64,000 nucleotides of DNA from contig NC_007498.2 of NCBI RefSeq assembly GCF_000012885.1, forward strand, positions 2,418,001 through 2,482,000, given 5' to 3'. Made by a program: the position numbers and the translations under genes. Shown one piece after another: positions 54,572-64,000 of this stretch. This stretch comes from Syntrophotalea carbinolica DSM 2380 (GTDB taxonomy: Bacteria; Desulfobacterota; Desulfuromonadia; Desulfuromonadales; Syntrophotaleaceae). The notes under the pieces were generated by a model. That model saw only the letters and a list, made by a program, of their open reading frames with translations, was not told the origin of the DNA and searched no databases. The first letter of the stretch is position 1, and each line of letters starts with the position of its first letter.

Positions 54572-55262
54572 ATGGCTAGCATAACCAAACGGGGAAAACG
54601 TTGGTTAGTGAAAATTCGCAGAAAAGGAGGGATCAAAACCCGATACCATCCGTTTAAATTTGGCCCTGATTTCCCAGCTCTTCAAGCACGCTCGGCAGGA
54701 ATGGGGAATGGAATCGCTTCGCAACCCGGTTGAAGCGGTACGCCGCCCTTCCCTTCGTGGCACTGCGCGGACCAGGAGGCTTGAACCAGGGGAGGAGGAG
54801 AAACTCCTGAAGGCCGCCCACGATGAGTTGAAACCTGTCATCATTTTCGCGCTGGCAACAGCCATGCGACGGGAAGAGATCGCCTCTCTGGTCTGGCCGG
54901 AAATCGATCTGAAAAAGCGCACGGCACACCTGCCGAAAACAAAAAACGGCGATGCCCGGACGGTGCCGCTGTCGCGTCGAGCGGTGGCCATTTTGAGGTT
55001 GCAAGGCCGGAAACTTGGCAAAGAAGGTCGGGTATTCGGACTTTCAAAAGATCAGATTACGGACCGGATGAGAGTCACGGTGAAGCGCGGCGGCTTGACG
55101 GACCTTCGATTTCACGATTTGAGGCACGAGGCAACTTCCAGGCTCTTTGAACGCGGTACCCTCGACACCATGGAGATATCGTCAATCACCGGGCACAAAA
55201 CTCTCACTATGCTGAAGCGCTATACGCATCTCCGGGCCGAGGATTTGGCTCGAAAGCTATGA
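54572..55262 (+). pseudogene. Tyrosine integrase with internal deletion and frameshift
   Basis: The N-terminal part (54572-54733) encodes MASITKRGKRWLVKIRRKGG, a typical start of the arm-binding domain, then hits a stop after 53 residues. The catalytic part continues in another frame from about 54650 (LISQLFKHARQEWG) to 55262. It keeps Arg (TAMRREEI), Lys (KTKNGDART), H-x-x-R (FHDLRHEA), His (TGHKT) and Tyr (RYTHLR). About 90 codons of arm and core-binding domain that the family normally has between the two parts are missing. The enzyme should be inactive for integration. Confidence 0.85.
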
Positions 55263-55664
55263 TGAAACGCCAATTATCCGCCACCCCCTTTTATCTGTTA
55301 AAGCCTGGCAGTTTCACTGGCAATAACGGTCGGAAGGTCGGAGATGAAGTCGATGACATAATCGAGGATAGTAAAGCCGGTGACGATAAGGGGAAAGGAG
55401 CTGTTGCCCAAGTCATTCAGGGCGACGGATTCGACCTTCGCTTTGCTGAAATTGTGAGGGAATCGCTCAGGCTCAGACCCGCCGAAGACATTTCGTATAC
55501 CGGCTTGGACGTCTACCTGATAATGGAAAAAGCTGAACTGCTTTTCGCTCAAGCACCCTCTCCATAATTTGTCGTTCACGGATTCACAACAAGTTGTCTT
55601 GTCGATCACATTCTGTGAAAAGTGATCGACAAAATTCGTTGTGATACATACATGACCGACAAAA
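55263..55664. other. Island spacer between integrase and Fic gene
   Basis: An ORF of 102 codons (55259-55567, +) overlaps the integrase stop but resembles nothing recognisable and is not called. Nested inverted repeats occur at 55584-55644: outer TCACAAC/GTTGTGA, inner TTGTCGATCAC/GTGATCGACAA. Confidence 0.5.
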
Positions 55665-56771
55665 TCAACGTCCCTCGGTAATCCTCAACAGCTCGGGAAA
55701 AACGTAGACGGCCGACCTGCGCCCGCTCGATTCAAGTAACACATCCAACACACCATGCTCCCGAAGCTCCCGGAGAATGCGCCTGGCCGTAGCCACGGGA
55801 ATGCCGGATGCTTCAATGAAAGTTCCGCTACTAAAAATGGGTTGAGAGAAAATCCGGTCCAAGGCGTTGATAGCATGCTGAGATCGGGTGATCTCCGTGA
55901 ACCGCGGCTTCATCCCTTCGTAAAGGCCCAGGATCGCACGTGCCTTGTGCCGATTCTCTTCCGACTGCTGACGAACCGCCTCCAGGAAGAAAAGGCACCA
56001 GTCCGTCCAGGCTCCATCCCGGGAGACCGCCAGCAAACGGTCGTAATATTCATCACGGTGAGCCTCGAAATAGGCGCTGATATAAAACATGGGGCCGCTG
56101 ATGAGTCCCTTCTCGAACATGTAGAGGGGAACCATCATGCGCCCCAGGCGGCCGTTCCCGTCGTGGAAGGGATGCAGTGCCTCGAACTCGGCATGCAGGA
56201 TCGCCAGACGTACCAAATGATCCTGCGCCTCGGCATGGATATGCCGCTCCCAGGCCGACATGCCATCCGGGAGGCGGTCGGGGGATATCGGGACAAAGCG
56301 CGCCTCTTCGAGGGTGCAACCGTGGGGACCAATCCAGTTCTGATTTTTCCTGTATTCCCCCGGATCTTTTCCCTGCCCTCTTACGCCATCGAGAAGAACC
56401 CGATGCGCTTCCCTGATAATCCGCTGGCACAGCGGCAGGTCCTCCATCATCTTCACGGACGCGTTCAGAGCCCGGCGGTAATTCAATACCTCCTGGATAT
56501 CGGCTTTTTTCCCAGGCTCGATCGCTCTGCTTTCGCCCTCCGCCTCATACTCGAGAACCTCGCCCATGGTCGTCTGCGTCCCTTCGATACGCGAGGAGAG
56601 CACCGCTTCCTGAGTAATGAGAGGACTCAGCAGAAGACTCGCGTTGGGAACGGCGGATAAGGTCCCATCATACCGCGCCACCGCCATGCTTGCCGGACCG
56701 ATGACGGGGATAAGGCGTTTCCAGTCAAGTTCTTCGGGAGGAAATTCCCCATAGTGATATTGAACGGCCAT
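55665..56771 (-). CDS. Fic-family protein (AMPylation-type)
   Basis: 368 residues. Active-site loop H200-P-F-H-D-G-N-G-R-L-G-R is complete. An N-terminal inhibitory motif S-x-x-x-E63-G (SSRIEG) marks a class II, self-inhibited Fic protein. A winged-helix-like domain lies at the C terminus (about 295-360: FIEASGIPVATARRILRELR). Known activity: transfer of AMP from ATP to target hydroxyls. No separate antitoxin gene is nearby, which fits internal inhibition. The ATG at 56771 has GGAGGG upstream. Confidence 0.9.
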   Translation of the reverse strand: MAVQYHYGEFPPEELDWKRLIPVIGPASMAVARYDGTLSAVPNASLLLSPLITQEAVLSSRIEGTQTTMGEVLEYEAEGESRAIEPGKKADIQEVLNYRRALNASVKMMEDLPLCQRIIREAHRVLLDGVRGQGKDPGEYRKNQNWIGPHGCTLEEARFVPISPDRLPDGMSAWERHIHAEAQDHLVRLAILHAEFEALHPFHDGNGRLGRMMVPLYMFEKGLISGPMFYISAYFEAHRDEYYDRLLAVSRDGAWTDWCLFFLEAVRQQSEENRHKARAILGLYEGMKPRFTEITRSQHAINALDRIFSQPIFSSGTFIEASGIPVATARRILRELREHGVLDVLLESSGRRSAVYVFPELLRITEGR

Positions 56772-56895
56772 GTCACACTCCCTCCGGGAAAACCGGGACA
56801 TTTCTTGCGTTTTTTCCTTCTGGTTTTTAATGGTCGGTCTCGGACCTGCATCGGTCATGCCGCTCGACCAGCCTCACTCGGCCGAAGCAACGTAC

Positions 56896-57081
56896 CTACA
56901 CAAGCCCCGTTTTGGCCAATTCCTGCGCCCACGAACCTTCCATGATCCGGCCGTCATCCAGCAACGGTTCCCGGCTCGTCACAGGGAAGGATTTATCGGC
57001 ATCCATCTTCAGCTCACGGAAGGGAGCGCTCTGGTGATGGGAGTAGACGAACTGCTTTCCCTTAAATCCCAGTGCGGGCAT
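56896..57081 (-). pseudogene. N-terminal fragment of a DNA methyltransferase (Mod-like)
   Basis: The start MPALGFKGKQFVYSHHQSAP resembles the N terminus of site-specific adenine methyltransferases of type III-like restriction systems. The expected DPPY catalytic region is missing: similarity ends after about 40 residues and the frame stops. AGGAG lies nine bases upstream. Recognised from memory of the family, so moderately certain. Confidence 0.5.
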
Positions 57082-57112
57082 GGACAAATGCTCCTGGCAC
57101 AAACATTCCTAC

Positions 57113-57397
57113 CTACAAATAAGGCTCTTCCATCAACTCAGAGAGGACTTCGTTTTTGGTCTGCAATTTGGCTTCGAGTTGAGCGATCCGTTTTTCATCA
57201 GAGGTCTTTTTGCGAGAGTTGCTCTTTTCGAATGCGACAGCGCCTTTCTCAAAAAATTCCTTCTTCCAACGGTAGAAAACCGTGGGTTGAAGCTGATATT
57301 CGTCACACAGATCCGAGACCGGTATCTGATCGACAAGATGCCGCTTGAGAATAGCAACCTTCTCATTGCCGGTGTAATTTTTACGTTGTTTTCGCAT
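57113..57397 (-). pseudogene. Truncated IS3-family transposase OrfA
   Basis: 94 residues: a helix-turn-helix (NYTGNEKVAILKRHLVDQIP; VFYRWKKEFFEKGAVAFE) and a leucine-zipper-like helix ending LQTKNEVLSELMEE. The family normally continues past this point and is followed by the OrfB integrase with a DDE motif. Here the sequence changes abruptly after MEE and OrfB is absent, so it is a remnant. Confidence 0.8.
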
Positions 57398-57602
57398 GGT
57401 TAATTTCTCCGTTCGCATAGTCTAACTCAAACGGAGCGATTCTCCAATTCACGCTGAACCAAGACATCCGGATCAAAAGCATCATGCCGTATGCCGTAGG
57501 CTGGACAGACGTTCCTTATGGGTAATGACACTGCCCCCTATAAGATGACTTAAGGCACCAACAAAGGTACTCTAAACAAATTTTTGCATAGATAAAACAG
57601 AA

Positions 57603-57637
57603 ACAGGGAGTCAACCAAAAAGGCTGACTCCCTGTTA
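57603..57637 (-). terminator. Terminator of tRNA-Leu, island-derived copy
   Basis: AACAGGGAGTCA pairs perfectly with TGACTCCCTGTT over 12 bases, seven bases beyond the tRNA 3' end. Confidence 0.85.
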
Positions 57638-57643
57638 TCATTT

Positions 57644-57730
57644 GGTACCCGGGACGAGAATCGAACTCGTACAGCCATACGGCCGAGGGATTTTAAGTCC
57701 CTTGCGTCTACCAGTTCCGCCACCCGGGCT
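57644..57730 (-). tRNA. tRNA-Leu (anticodon TAA)
   Basis: 87 bases with encoded CCA. Acceptor GCCCGGG pairs with CCCGGGT, leaving a G1-U72 wobble. The anticodon loop CTTAAAA is closed by GGGA/TCCC, a long variable arm follows, and the T loop is GTTCGATTC. Its 3' 55 bases are duplicated at 54401-54455 through island integration. Confidence 0.98.
57649..57703 (-). repeat. Attachment-site direct repeat within tRNA-Leu
   Basis: Identical over 55 bases to 54401-54455. It marks the crossover segment used when the island integrated. Confidence 0.95.
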
Positions 57731-57780
57731 TGTTTTTGAAACGGCTACCGATTCTAGTGGATTCGCCTCAACGCGTCAAC

Positions 57781-58608
57781 TCAAAAGACCCATTCCATAA
57801 AGTCAAGGCGTGGTATTTCTTTAAGAAGCTGGTGTTTAACCGCCAACCGGAAATACATTTCCAACCCCTGGCGGTGCTGATCGGTAAAAGTGTAGGACAT
57901 GGTTCGCCAATAAGCGGCAAGTTTGTCCACCCCCATCCAGGATGCCTCCTGACTGCAACGGGCAAGTCGTTCAAGGTCGGATAACGCGCGCTGAAGGGAC
58001 GCTTGCAGTTGATGGTTGAAACGCGCCAGGGCCTGTCGTTTGAGTAAGACGGCATCGTGATGCACTATCCATAGGGCAAAAACGAATGGCAGGCCGGTAT
58101 GGCGCCACCAGAGTTCCCCTAGATCATACACATAGGCTGCAGTTGTCTGCTGCGCGGCTTTAAGAGCGCGATCGCCGATAAGCAAGCCCGAACCACCTGT
58201 AGCGATAATCTCCTCAACGGTGCTTTCGGCATCATGTCTTTCGCAAAGGCGATAGCCGTAAAATTCCAGACACAGCAGCCGCAGCAGATTGATGGAGGTG
58301 GCCGATTCGCCGGTCAGGGCGACGGGAACATCGTTGAGGGTATGCAAGGGGCGGGATGTGAACAGCAGAACGCTTTGCACCGGTCCGCAGGAGCTGATCG
58401 AAACGCCGGGCAGCAGACTGTAGCGGCGCCAGTTCTTTCCATATTCGAAACTGGACGAGGGACTGAGGTCGATGCGGCCTTCGGCCAGCAGGGAATTCAG
58501 TTCCGATGGTACGCCATGATAAATGTCACCCTCAAAGCCGCATTCGCTGAGATAATGAAAAAAAGGCACACAGTTGGCGTATGCGATGTGACCGACTCGC
58601 AGACTCAT
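57781..58608 (-). CDS. mqnA: Chorismate dehydratase (futalosine pathway)
   Basis: 275 residues. MqnA family markers: VGHIAYANCVPFFHYL at the start, IDLSPSSSFEYG, SSCGPVQSVLLFTS and LLIGDRALKAA. It converts chorismate to 3-enolpyruvylbenzoate, the first step of the futalosine route to menaquinone. The start overlaps the upstream TolC-like gene by four bases. The other mqn genes are not in the window. Confidence 0.92.
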   Translation of the reverse strand: MSLRVGHIAYANCVPFFHYLSECGFEGDIYHGVPSELNSLLAEGRIDLSPSSSFEYGKNWRRYSLLPGVSISSCGPVQSVLLFTSRPLHTLNDVPVALTGESATSINLLRLLCLEFYGYRLCERHDAESTVEEIIATGGSGLLIGDRALKAAQQTTAAYVYDLGELWWRHTGLPFVFALWIVHHDAVLLKRQALARFNHQLQASLQRALSDLERLARCSQEASWMGVDKLAAYWRTMSYTFTDQHRQGLEMYFRLAVKHQLLKEIPRLDFMEWVF

Positions 58609-60131
58609 GGCTTGTATTGGAGCAGGGGCTGTGATTCGTTCTTGAATTCATCGACAAACCGCACATGTTCCTGGTCCAGCAGTTGTCCGGTCACTTTATA
58701 ATATTCGGTCACGGCCTTATTGTAATCGGATAAGGCAGCCGCCTGATCGGTCTGCGCCAAGGCATAATCCTCCTCGCCTTCCAGCACCTGCCGGGTGGTG
58801 GCCAGCCCGACCTCCTTGCGTTTGAGCAAGGTACGTAGTTTTTCCTCGGCAAAGGCCAATTGACTGGCGGAAACGTCGATCTTTTTGCGGCTCACACCAA
58901 GCAACCGGATAGCGGCCTGCACTTCGGTATGCACCTGATTCTTCAACTGGCCCAGCTGGGCCTCCCGGCCCTTGCGTTCGAATTCGCTGCGCCGATATTC
59001 GTGGCGGGCTTCGCGGTTGCCCAGCGGATAGGAAAGGGTCAACCCGACCTCCCAATTGCGAAAATCATTGGAACCGAGGTCGCGAAGATTATCGCTATAA
59101 TCCCGCCCGAGTCCTTTGTGACCGTAGCTGGCGGCCAGATCCAGGGCCGGTAGAAGCTCATTGCGTGCGATGCGACTTTGCAGTTCCAGACGTTCGATGG
59201 TGCGCAATCGGCGTTGCACATCGGGGCGTTTGGCAAGGGCTTCGGCGTAGCCTTCGGACAGGTCAGGGTGGATTTCTGGAATCCCGGGCTGCCCATCGAC
59301 TAAAGCAATAGGGGCTTTCAGATCGAGCAGCAATGCCAGGCCATCGAGCCCATCCCGGTATTCGCGCTGCGCATCCAGTAAATCCCGTTCCCGTTGTTTA
59401 AGGCCGAATTCGGCCTCCAGCTCATCGACTCGGGGCAAAACCCCGGCCTTGACCCTGGCCCGGTTTTCCTTGAGCAGACTGGCGGCCAGGGCCACGGATG
59501 CCTCACGATAACGTACGTTATCACGCAACCGTAACACCTCGAAAAAAGTATCCCGGGAATCGGCCAGCACCAGAAAGGCGCTTTCGCGCAGATCTTCTAT
59601 GGAAATATCCCGGTCTTTGACGGCGAACAGAATATCCTGTTCGGTGACGGTACTACCAAAACCCCTCAACAGGGGCTGTACCAAACTGAAGGTAAGTTCC
59701 CCTTCGTAGGAAGGATTCATGCCCGGAGCAGGATCCTGATCGGAGCGTAAATTGGTAAATTCGAGACTCAGATCAGCACCGGTGGGAATTTTCTGAGTAA
59801 GTCCAAGATCGAATTGCCGGTAACGTTCCCTGGACTGAGCGCTGTAAAATTGCAGGTTAAGTCGCTGGCGGCTCTCCCCTTCAGCGTAGGCAAGATCGAG
59901 AACGGGATCGTAGAGACCGTAGGCTTTGCTGACTTCGGCGTCACCGGCACGGGTATCGTACTGCTGAGCCTGCAAATCGAGGTTGCGTTCCAGGGCCATC
60001 CGCAAGACATCGTTCAAGGTCAGTGTCGGCACCGACGCTCCTGATGGCGAGAAGGTATCGGCAGGGGGCTGCGCCGCTACCGGAAACCCCGCCAGCAACA
60101 CAAGAACAAAGGCCATGTAAATACACCTCAT
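58605..60131 (-). CDS. TolC-family outer membrane protein
   Basis: 508 residues with a signal peptide (MRCIYMAFVLVLLAGFPVAA). Two related halves of long helices and beta segments (LTLNDVLRMALERNLDLQAQ; SFEVGLTLSYPLGNREARHE-like strand near 385) fit outer membrane efflux channels. No inner membrane pump lies nearby. It is translationally coupled to mqnA, which is unusual; no functional link is evident. Confidence 0.88.
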   Translation of the reverse strand: MRCIYMAFVLVLLAGFPVAAQPPADTFSPSGASVPTLTLNDVLRMALERNLDLQAQQYDTRAGDAEVSKAYGLYDPVLDLAYAEGESRQRLNLQFYSAQSRERYRQFDLGLTQKIPTGADLSLEFTNLRSDQDPAPGMNPSYEGELTFSLVQPLLRGFGSTVTEQDILFAVKDRDISIEDLRESAFLVLADSRDTFFEVLRLRDNVRYREASVALAASLLKENRARVKAGVLPRVDELEAEFGLKQRERDLLDAQREYRDGLDGLALLLDLKAPIALVDGQPGIPEIHPDLSEGYAEALAKRPDVQRRLRTIERLELQSRIARNELLPALDLAASYGHKGLGRDYSDNLRDLGSNDFRNWEVGLTLSYPLGNREARHEYRRSEFERKGREAQLGQLKNQVHTEVQAAIRLLGVSRKKIDVSASQLAFAEEKLRTLLKRKEVGLATTRQVLEGEEDYALAQTDQAAALSDYNKAVTEYYKVTGQLLDQEHVRFVDEFKNESQPLLQYKP

Positions 60132-60167
60132 ATCAGCTCCCTATCGAAAGTACTTCCAAACGACGAA

Positions 60168-60188
60168 GGCCGGGCTTGCCGCCCGGCC
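60168..60188 (-). terminator. Hairpin after accC, possible weak terminator
   Basis: GGCCGGGC pairs with GCCCGGCC around TTGCC. The downstream T content on the minus strand (TTCGTCGTTTGG) is low, so readthrough into the TolC gene is likely. Confidence 0.5.
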
Positions 60189-60225
60189 CGCGCCAGTATA
60201 TCCGTCTAAATTCCCGAACCGTGAA

Positions 60226-61563
60226 TCAGAATACCAGACGTTCCATAAATCCGGTATTGACGGCCCCTTCCTTGAATTCTTTGTTCTGCATGATGCGTTT
60301 GTGCAATTGGATGGTGGTGCGTATCCCGCCGATAATGTATTCGTCAAGGGCACGCGCCATGCGCCGGATGGCTTCATCACGGTTATCGGCATGCACGATC
60401 AGTTTGGCAACCATGGAATCGTAATGCGGCAGTACCGTGTATTGATCGTAGACGGCACTGTCGACCCGCACGCCGAGCCCGCCGGGGGTGTGATAACCGT
60501 CGATCTTGCCGGGCGAAGGAATGAACTTGAAAGGATGCTCGGCATTGATACGACACTCGATGGCGTGACCCTTAATCTGGATATCCGATTGTTTGTAAGC
60601 CAGCGGCAACCCTGCGGCGGAACGGATCTGCTCCTTGATGATATCGACACCGGTAACCATCTCGGTAACCGGATGCTCGACCTGAACACGGGTGTTCATT
60701 TCCATGAAATAAAAATCACCGTTACCATCGAGCAAAAACTCCATGGTGCCGACACTGGAGTAATTGCAAGACTTGGCCGCGGCAACGGCACAGTCGCCCA
60801 TGCGCTTGCGTTGTTCTTCCGTCAGAACCGGGCAAGGAGCCTCTTCAAGGAGCTTTTGATGACGACGTTGAATGGAGCAGTCACGTTCTCCAAGGTGGAC
60901 GACGTTGCCATGTTTGTCGGCCAGAATCTGCACTTCGACGTGGCGCGGATTTTCGCAGAATTTTTCGATATAGACTTCCGGATTACCAAAACCGGCCTGG
61001 GCTTCGGACCGTGCCGCGGCAAATGCATTAGCCAAAGAAGCGGGCGAATGGACGACTTTCATTCCGCGGCCACCACCACCGGCCGTCGCCTTGATGATCA
61101 CCGGGTAACCGATTTCTTCGGCGATCTGGCGAGCCTGATCGATGGTTCCGACACCTTCGGTGGTACCGGGTAAAATAGGAACGCCGGCCTTGGTAACGGT
61201 CTGCCGCGCTCGTATCTTGTCGCCCATCAGGCGCATGTTTTCCGGAGACGGGCCGATGAAAGTAATGCCGCATTCTTCGCAAATCTCGGCAAATTCGGCA
61301 TTCTCGGCGAGAAAACCGTAACCGGGATGAATGGCGGCAGCATCGGTAACCTCGGCGGCACTGATAATCGCTTTGATATTCAGATAGCTGTCCCCGCTGG
61401 CGGCAGGTCCGATGCAGATGCTTTCATCGGCCAGCTTCACGTGCAGAGATTCGCCATCGACATCGGAATGCACGGCGACGGTTTTGATGCCCAATTCTTT
61501 ACAGGCACGGATAATGCGTAGGGCGATTTCGCCGCGATTGGCAATAAGTATCTTATGAAACAT
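60226..61563 (-). CDS. accC: Acetyl-CoA carboxylase, biotin carboxylase subunit
   Basis: 445 residues, the normal length. N-terminal [23 protein letters not shown]-grasp glycine loop [25 protein letters not shown] and [14 protein letters not shown] with the catalytic Glu and Arg. It carboxylates the biotin of AccB. The gene follows accB by 163 bases. Confidence 0.96.
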   Translation of the reverse strand: MFHKILIANRGEIALRIIRACKELGIKTVAVHSDVDGESLHVKLADESICIGPAASGDSYLNIKAIISAAEVTDAAAIHPGYGFLAENAEFAEICEECGITFIGPSPENMRLMGDKIRARQTVTKAGVPILPGTTEGVGTIDQARQIAEEIGYPVIIKATAGGGGRGMKVVHSPASLANAFAAARSEAQAGFGNPEVYIEKFCENPRHVEVQILADKHGNVVHLGERDCSIQRRHQKLLEEAPCPVLTEEQRKRMGDCAVAAAKSCNYSSVGTMEFLLDGNGDFYFMEMNTRVQVEHPVTEMVTGVDIIKEQIRSAAGLPLAYKQSDIQIKGHAIECRINAEHPFKFIPSPGKIDGYHTPGGLGVRVDSAVYDQYTVLPHYDSMVAKLIVHADNRDEAIRRMARALDEYIIGGIRTTIQLHKRIMQNKEFKEGAVNTGFMERLVF

Positions 61564-61726
61564 GGGAATAACGTCTCCTGGTGCAATCCGCCACGGGCGG
61601 CGGATAACGTAGAGGCTGATTAAAATGCGCCTGTATAGCGCTTTGCCCCGTACATGGGCTCACAACCGCATGTCTGGCCATGAACGGAGTGGACGTTTGC
61701 CCGTAAAGCACGAACAGGCATTCGAT

Positions 61727-62203
<477 letters not shown>

Positions 62204-62295
62204 AAGAGCTAATCTCCTTGTACCAATTGAAAAGTTACCAACTGCAGCTTTGGTTGTTCCTCCCGGGTCCTGCAGTCGTTATGACTTCATCCATT

Positions 62296-63387
62296 TCAAA
62301 CGACAATTGAGGGAAAATCTTTGCAGATGGCCGTCAGGCGTTGGTAGCCATCGGCCGTAACAAGCACGGTTTCTTCCAACCGCACCCCTCCCAATCCCGG
62401 CACATAAATACCAGGCTCCACAGTAAAAACCATACCTTCTCGTGCGACATCCTCGGAACGCGGTGAAACAACGGGGAATTCATGCACTTCAAGTCCGACG
62501 CCGTGGCCCAGACCATGACCGAAGTATTCGCCGTACCCACATTGGTCGATATAGGATCGGGCGACCTGGTCGATATCCTTCAAAGCCACATCCGGTTTGA
62601 TAGCGTTCAAAGCCGATTGCTGAGCCTGAAAAACCGTATCGTAAATTTCACGCAATCGCGGCGATACCTTCCCCAGGGCAAGGGTAACCGTTTCATCGGA
62701 ACAATACCCCTGCCACCGTGCACCGAAATCGAAAGTAACCAGTTCGCCATACTCCAAACGCCGGTCGCTGGCCACACCATGCGGCAGCGCACCCCGCTCT
62801 CCGGAAGCGACGATAAACGGAAAGGATTTTTCCTCGGCGCCACGACGACGCATGGCAAACTCGAGGGCCAGGGCCAATTCACGTTCCACCGCCCCCGGGC
62901 GAATCTGCGGCCTAATTTCCTCGAAAGCCTCGCCGGCAATACGCGCCGCCTGTTTCATGGCGACAATTTCATCGGCATCTTTGATGCCCCGCAGGCCCCT
63001 GAACGTCCCCGGCAACGGATGCCACTGGCAAGCAGACGAACATTTGGCACGCAACGATTCAAGAGTAGCACAGCTCAAGGCATCGGCATTAAAACCGATA
63101 GAGGTGACGCGCCACTCGTCCAGCAACGCGGCAATCCCCTCAATCTTACCACCATGCTGGACGATCCGGTCTGCCGTAACTTCCTGTTGTGCCTGGCTGG
63201 TATAACGGGAATCGGTCAGAAAGACAACCGTATCCTCACTAACCAGTAAAGCTCCGTCGGAACCGCTGAATCCGCAAAAGTAGCGAAGACTCGGGGTATC
63301 CATGAGCAGTGCCGCGCTCAACCGGTTGGACCGCAGCAGTTGACGCAGCGCAGGAATTCTGCTTTTTAGCACAAAGTCGCTTGGCAC
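62296..63387 (-). CDS. M24-family aminopeptidase (Xaa-Pro type)
   Basis: 363 residues. N-terminal creatinase-like domain, then the pita-bread metal site: two Asp in VTFDFGARWQGYCSDETVTL, His in GHGLGHGVGLEVHE, Glu in VFTVEPGIYVP and Glu in VRLEETVLVT. It cleaves N-terminal Xaa-Pro peptides. Linkage with accBC is usual in this lineage, though efp, often found between them, is missing here. Confidence 0.93.
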   Translation of the reverse strand: MPSDFVLKSRIPALRQLLRSNRLSAALLMDTPSLRYFCGFSGSDGALLVSEDTVVFLTDSRYTSQAQQEVTADRIVQHGGKIEGIAALLDEWRVTSIGFNADALSCATLESLRAKCSSACQWHPLPGTFRGLRGIKDADEIVAMKQAARIAGEAFEEIRPQIRPGAVERELALALEFAMRRRGAEEKSFPFIVASGERGALPHGVASDRRLEYGELVTFDFGARWQGYCSDETVTLALGKVSPRLREIYDTVFQAQQSALNAIKPDVALKDIDQVARSYIDQCGYGEYFGHGLGHGVGLEVHEFPVVSPRSEDVAREGMVFTVEPGIYVPGLGGVRLEETVLVTADGYQRLTAICKDFPSIVV

Positions 63388-63611
63388 TCAATATCTCCGG
63401 CGGGCTCAGTTGCAGAGTTCTCGTCAACCGCGATGAATTCCGACGGTTCCGGAACTGAAATTGAAATCACGATCATGAAACCTGTACGCAAAACATGGTG
63501 GGGAAAATTTCCGAATTTCGATAGGTAAAAGATGAAACGCACAGGTAGGAAGTTCAAAGGCAGCCGGAACATCCTGCAAAGGTCTACAGGTATGGTCACA
63601 AGCGGCTGACT

Positions 63612-63971
63612 TCATGCCAACGCCTCGCGAAGACGAAAGGATTCTTTTGCCAGCATATAGCGAGCCTTGCCAAAATTACCATTACGCCCCAAAGTCAAAG
63701 TGACGAAATATTCGTCCGTCAAGGCACGGATCAGAACGGTAAATCGCTCGGTGCGAATGGCAACTTCTTCCATATCCCCGGTTTCGAGAATCTCCACCGT
63801 CCTTTTGACTTCCTTAAGCACATTGGCATACTCGACGGCTATCAACTGCAGATCGATGCCCTCGCAAGGCTTTTCATACTGGTCGATGGCAATACCGTCA
63901 TATCCCATCACCGCCGAGCTGATACCGCCACCGGACTGTTCAACAATGTCCTGCAGAATGTTTTTGAACAT
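63612..63971 (-). CDS. Roadblock/LC7-domain protein (MglB-like)
   Basis: 119 residues. FKNILQDIVEQSGGGISSAV and GYDGIAIDQYE are typical of bacterial roadblock proteins, which act as GTPase-activating partners of MglA-like small GTPases in polarity control. GAGAG precedes the ATG at 63971. The partner GTPase would lie outside the window. A 224-base gap with no convincing gene separates it from the peptidase gene. Confidence 0.88.
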   Translation of the reverse strand: MFKNILQDIVEQSGGGISSAVMGYDGIAIDQYEKPCEGIDLQLIAVEYANVLKEVKRTVEILETGDMEEVAIRTERFTVLIRALTDEYFVTLTLGRNGNFGKARYMLAKESFRLREALA

Positions 63972-64000
63972 GCTCTCTCCTTACCTGGATAGCCTGTAAC

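Larger units (their letters stand above)
54401..57703. mobile_element. Small decayed integrative island at tRNA-Leu(TAA)
   Basis: Bounded by 55-bp direct repeats. Content: a damaged tyrosine integrase beside one repeat, a Fic gene, a fragment of a DNA methyltransferase and a truncated IS3 OrfA. Replication and conjugation genes are absent, so it appears non-mobile. The integrase lies at the end away from the intact tRNA. Confidence 0.88.

Noticed and set aside
55259-55567. 102-codon open frame after the integrase and an antisense frame at 55298-55609
   Set aside because: Neither resembles a known protein, ribosome-binding support is weak, and the region is decayed island DNA.
63366-63615. 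Short minus-strand frames between the M24 peptidase and roadblock genes
   Set aside because: They are 60-77 codons, overlap each other, and show no family likeness. An aroQ gene often found near here was looked for and not seen.

Overview
The window reads as chromosomal DNA of an anaerobic, diazotrophic, hopanoid-making member of the Desulfuromonadales (Pelobacter/Syntrophotalea/Geobacter-like). This assignment is inferred from gene content: class III hopanoid tail genes, Mo-nitrogenase with DraT/DraG, ANTAR-type control, a WtpABC tungstate importer, futalosine-pathway MqnA, indolepyruvate:ferredoxin oxidoreductase and a carboxyspermidine polyamine route. It was not confirmed by any database search.

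Layout. 1-2.8 kb (-): a GGDEF/EAL sensor protein that runs off the left edge. 3.0-11.7 kb (-): a hopanoid side-chain operon in the order hpnO, hpnN, a PhnD-like binding protein, a TPR-like lipoprotein, hpnH, hpnG and two FKBP-type prolyl isomerases, closed by a terminator. 12.0-16.1 kb (-): a tungstate/molybdate importer with two binding proteins for one permease/ATPase pair, and a ModE-type box upstream. 16.3-20.6 kb (-): trmO, a three-domain fusion (radical SAM + ArsM-like methyltransferase + DUF5714) and a VTT membrane protein. 21.1-23.4 kb (+): an ANTAR response regulator followed by draT and draG. 23.7-29.2 kb (+): a cupin/XRE regulator and a polyamine operon (carboxynorspermidine dehydrogenase, nspC, speA). 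29.4-44.4 kb (+): the nitrogen-fixation region with nifHDK, two NifX-like proteins, a ferredoxin, a three-gene module (cytoplasmic binding protein, GTPase, ABC ATPase), nifB, modBC, nifV, a ferritin-like protein and an acetyltransferase. 44.5-53 kb: a phospholipase D lipoprotein, a lipoprotein, the paaK-iorB-iorA aromatic 2-oxoacid operon and an ACT/UPF0210 pair. 53-57.7 kb: an ATP-grasp gene, then a small decayed island inserted at tRNA-Leu(TAA) with 55-bp direct repeats. 57.8-64 kb (-): mqnA, a TolC-family protein, accC, accB, an M24 peptidase and a roadblock protein.

How it fits together. nifH and nifB each have a sigma-54 promoter followed by a leader with two hairpins carrying A-x-x-G hexaloops. 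The second hairpin overlaps an intrinsic terminator, which is the architecture of ANTAR-protein antitermination. The only ANTAR protein in the window is encoded next to draTG, the genes that switch NifH activity, so transcriptional and post-translational control of nitrogenase look linked. nifV has a sigma-54 promoter without such a leader. Mo/W supply is covered by modBC (no modA here) inside the nif region and by the wtp operon. nifE and nifN are not in the window. The least explained parts are the transporter-like three-gene module inside the nif region and the radical SAM/methyltransferase/DUF5714 fusion.
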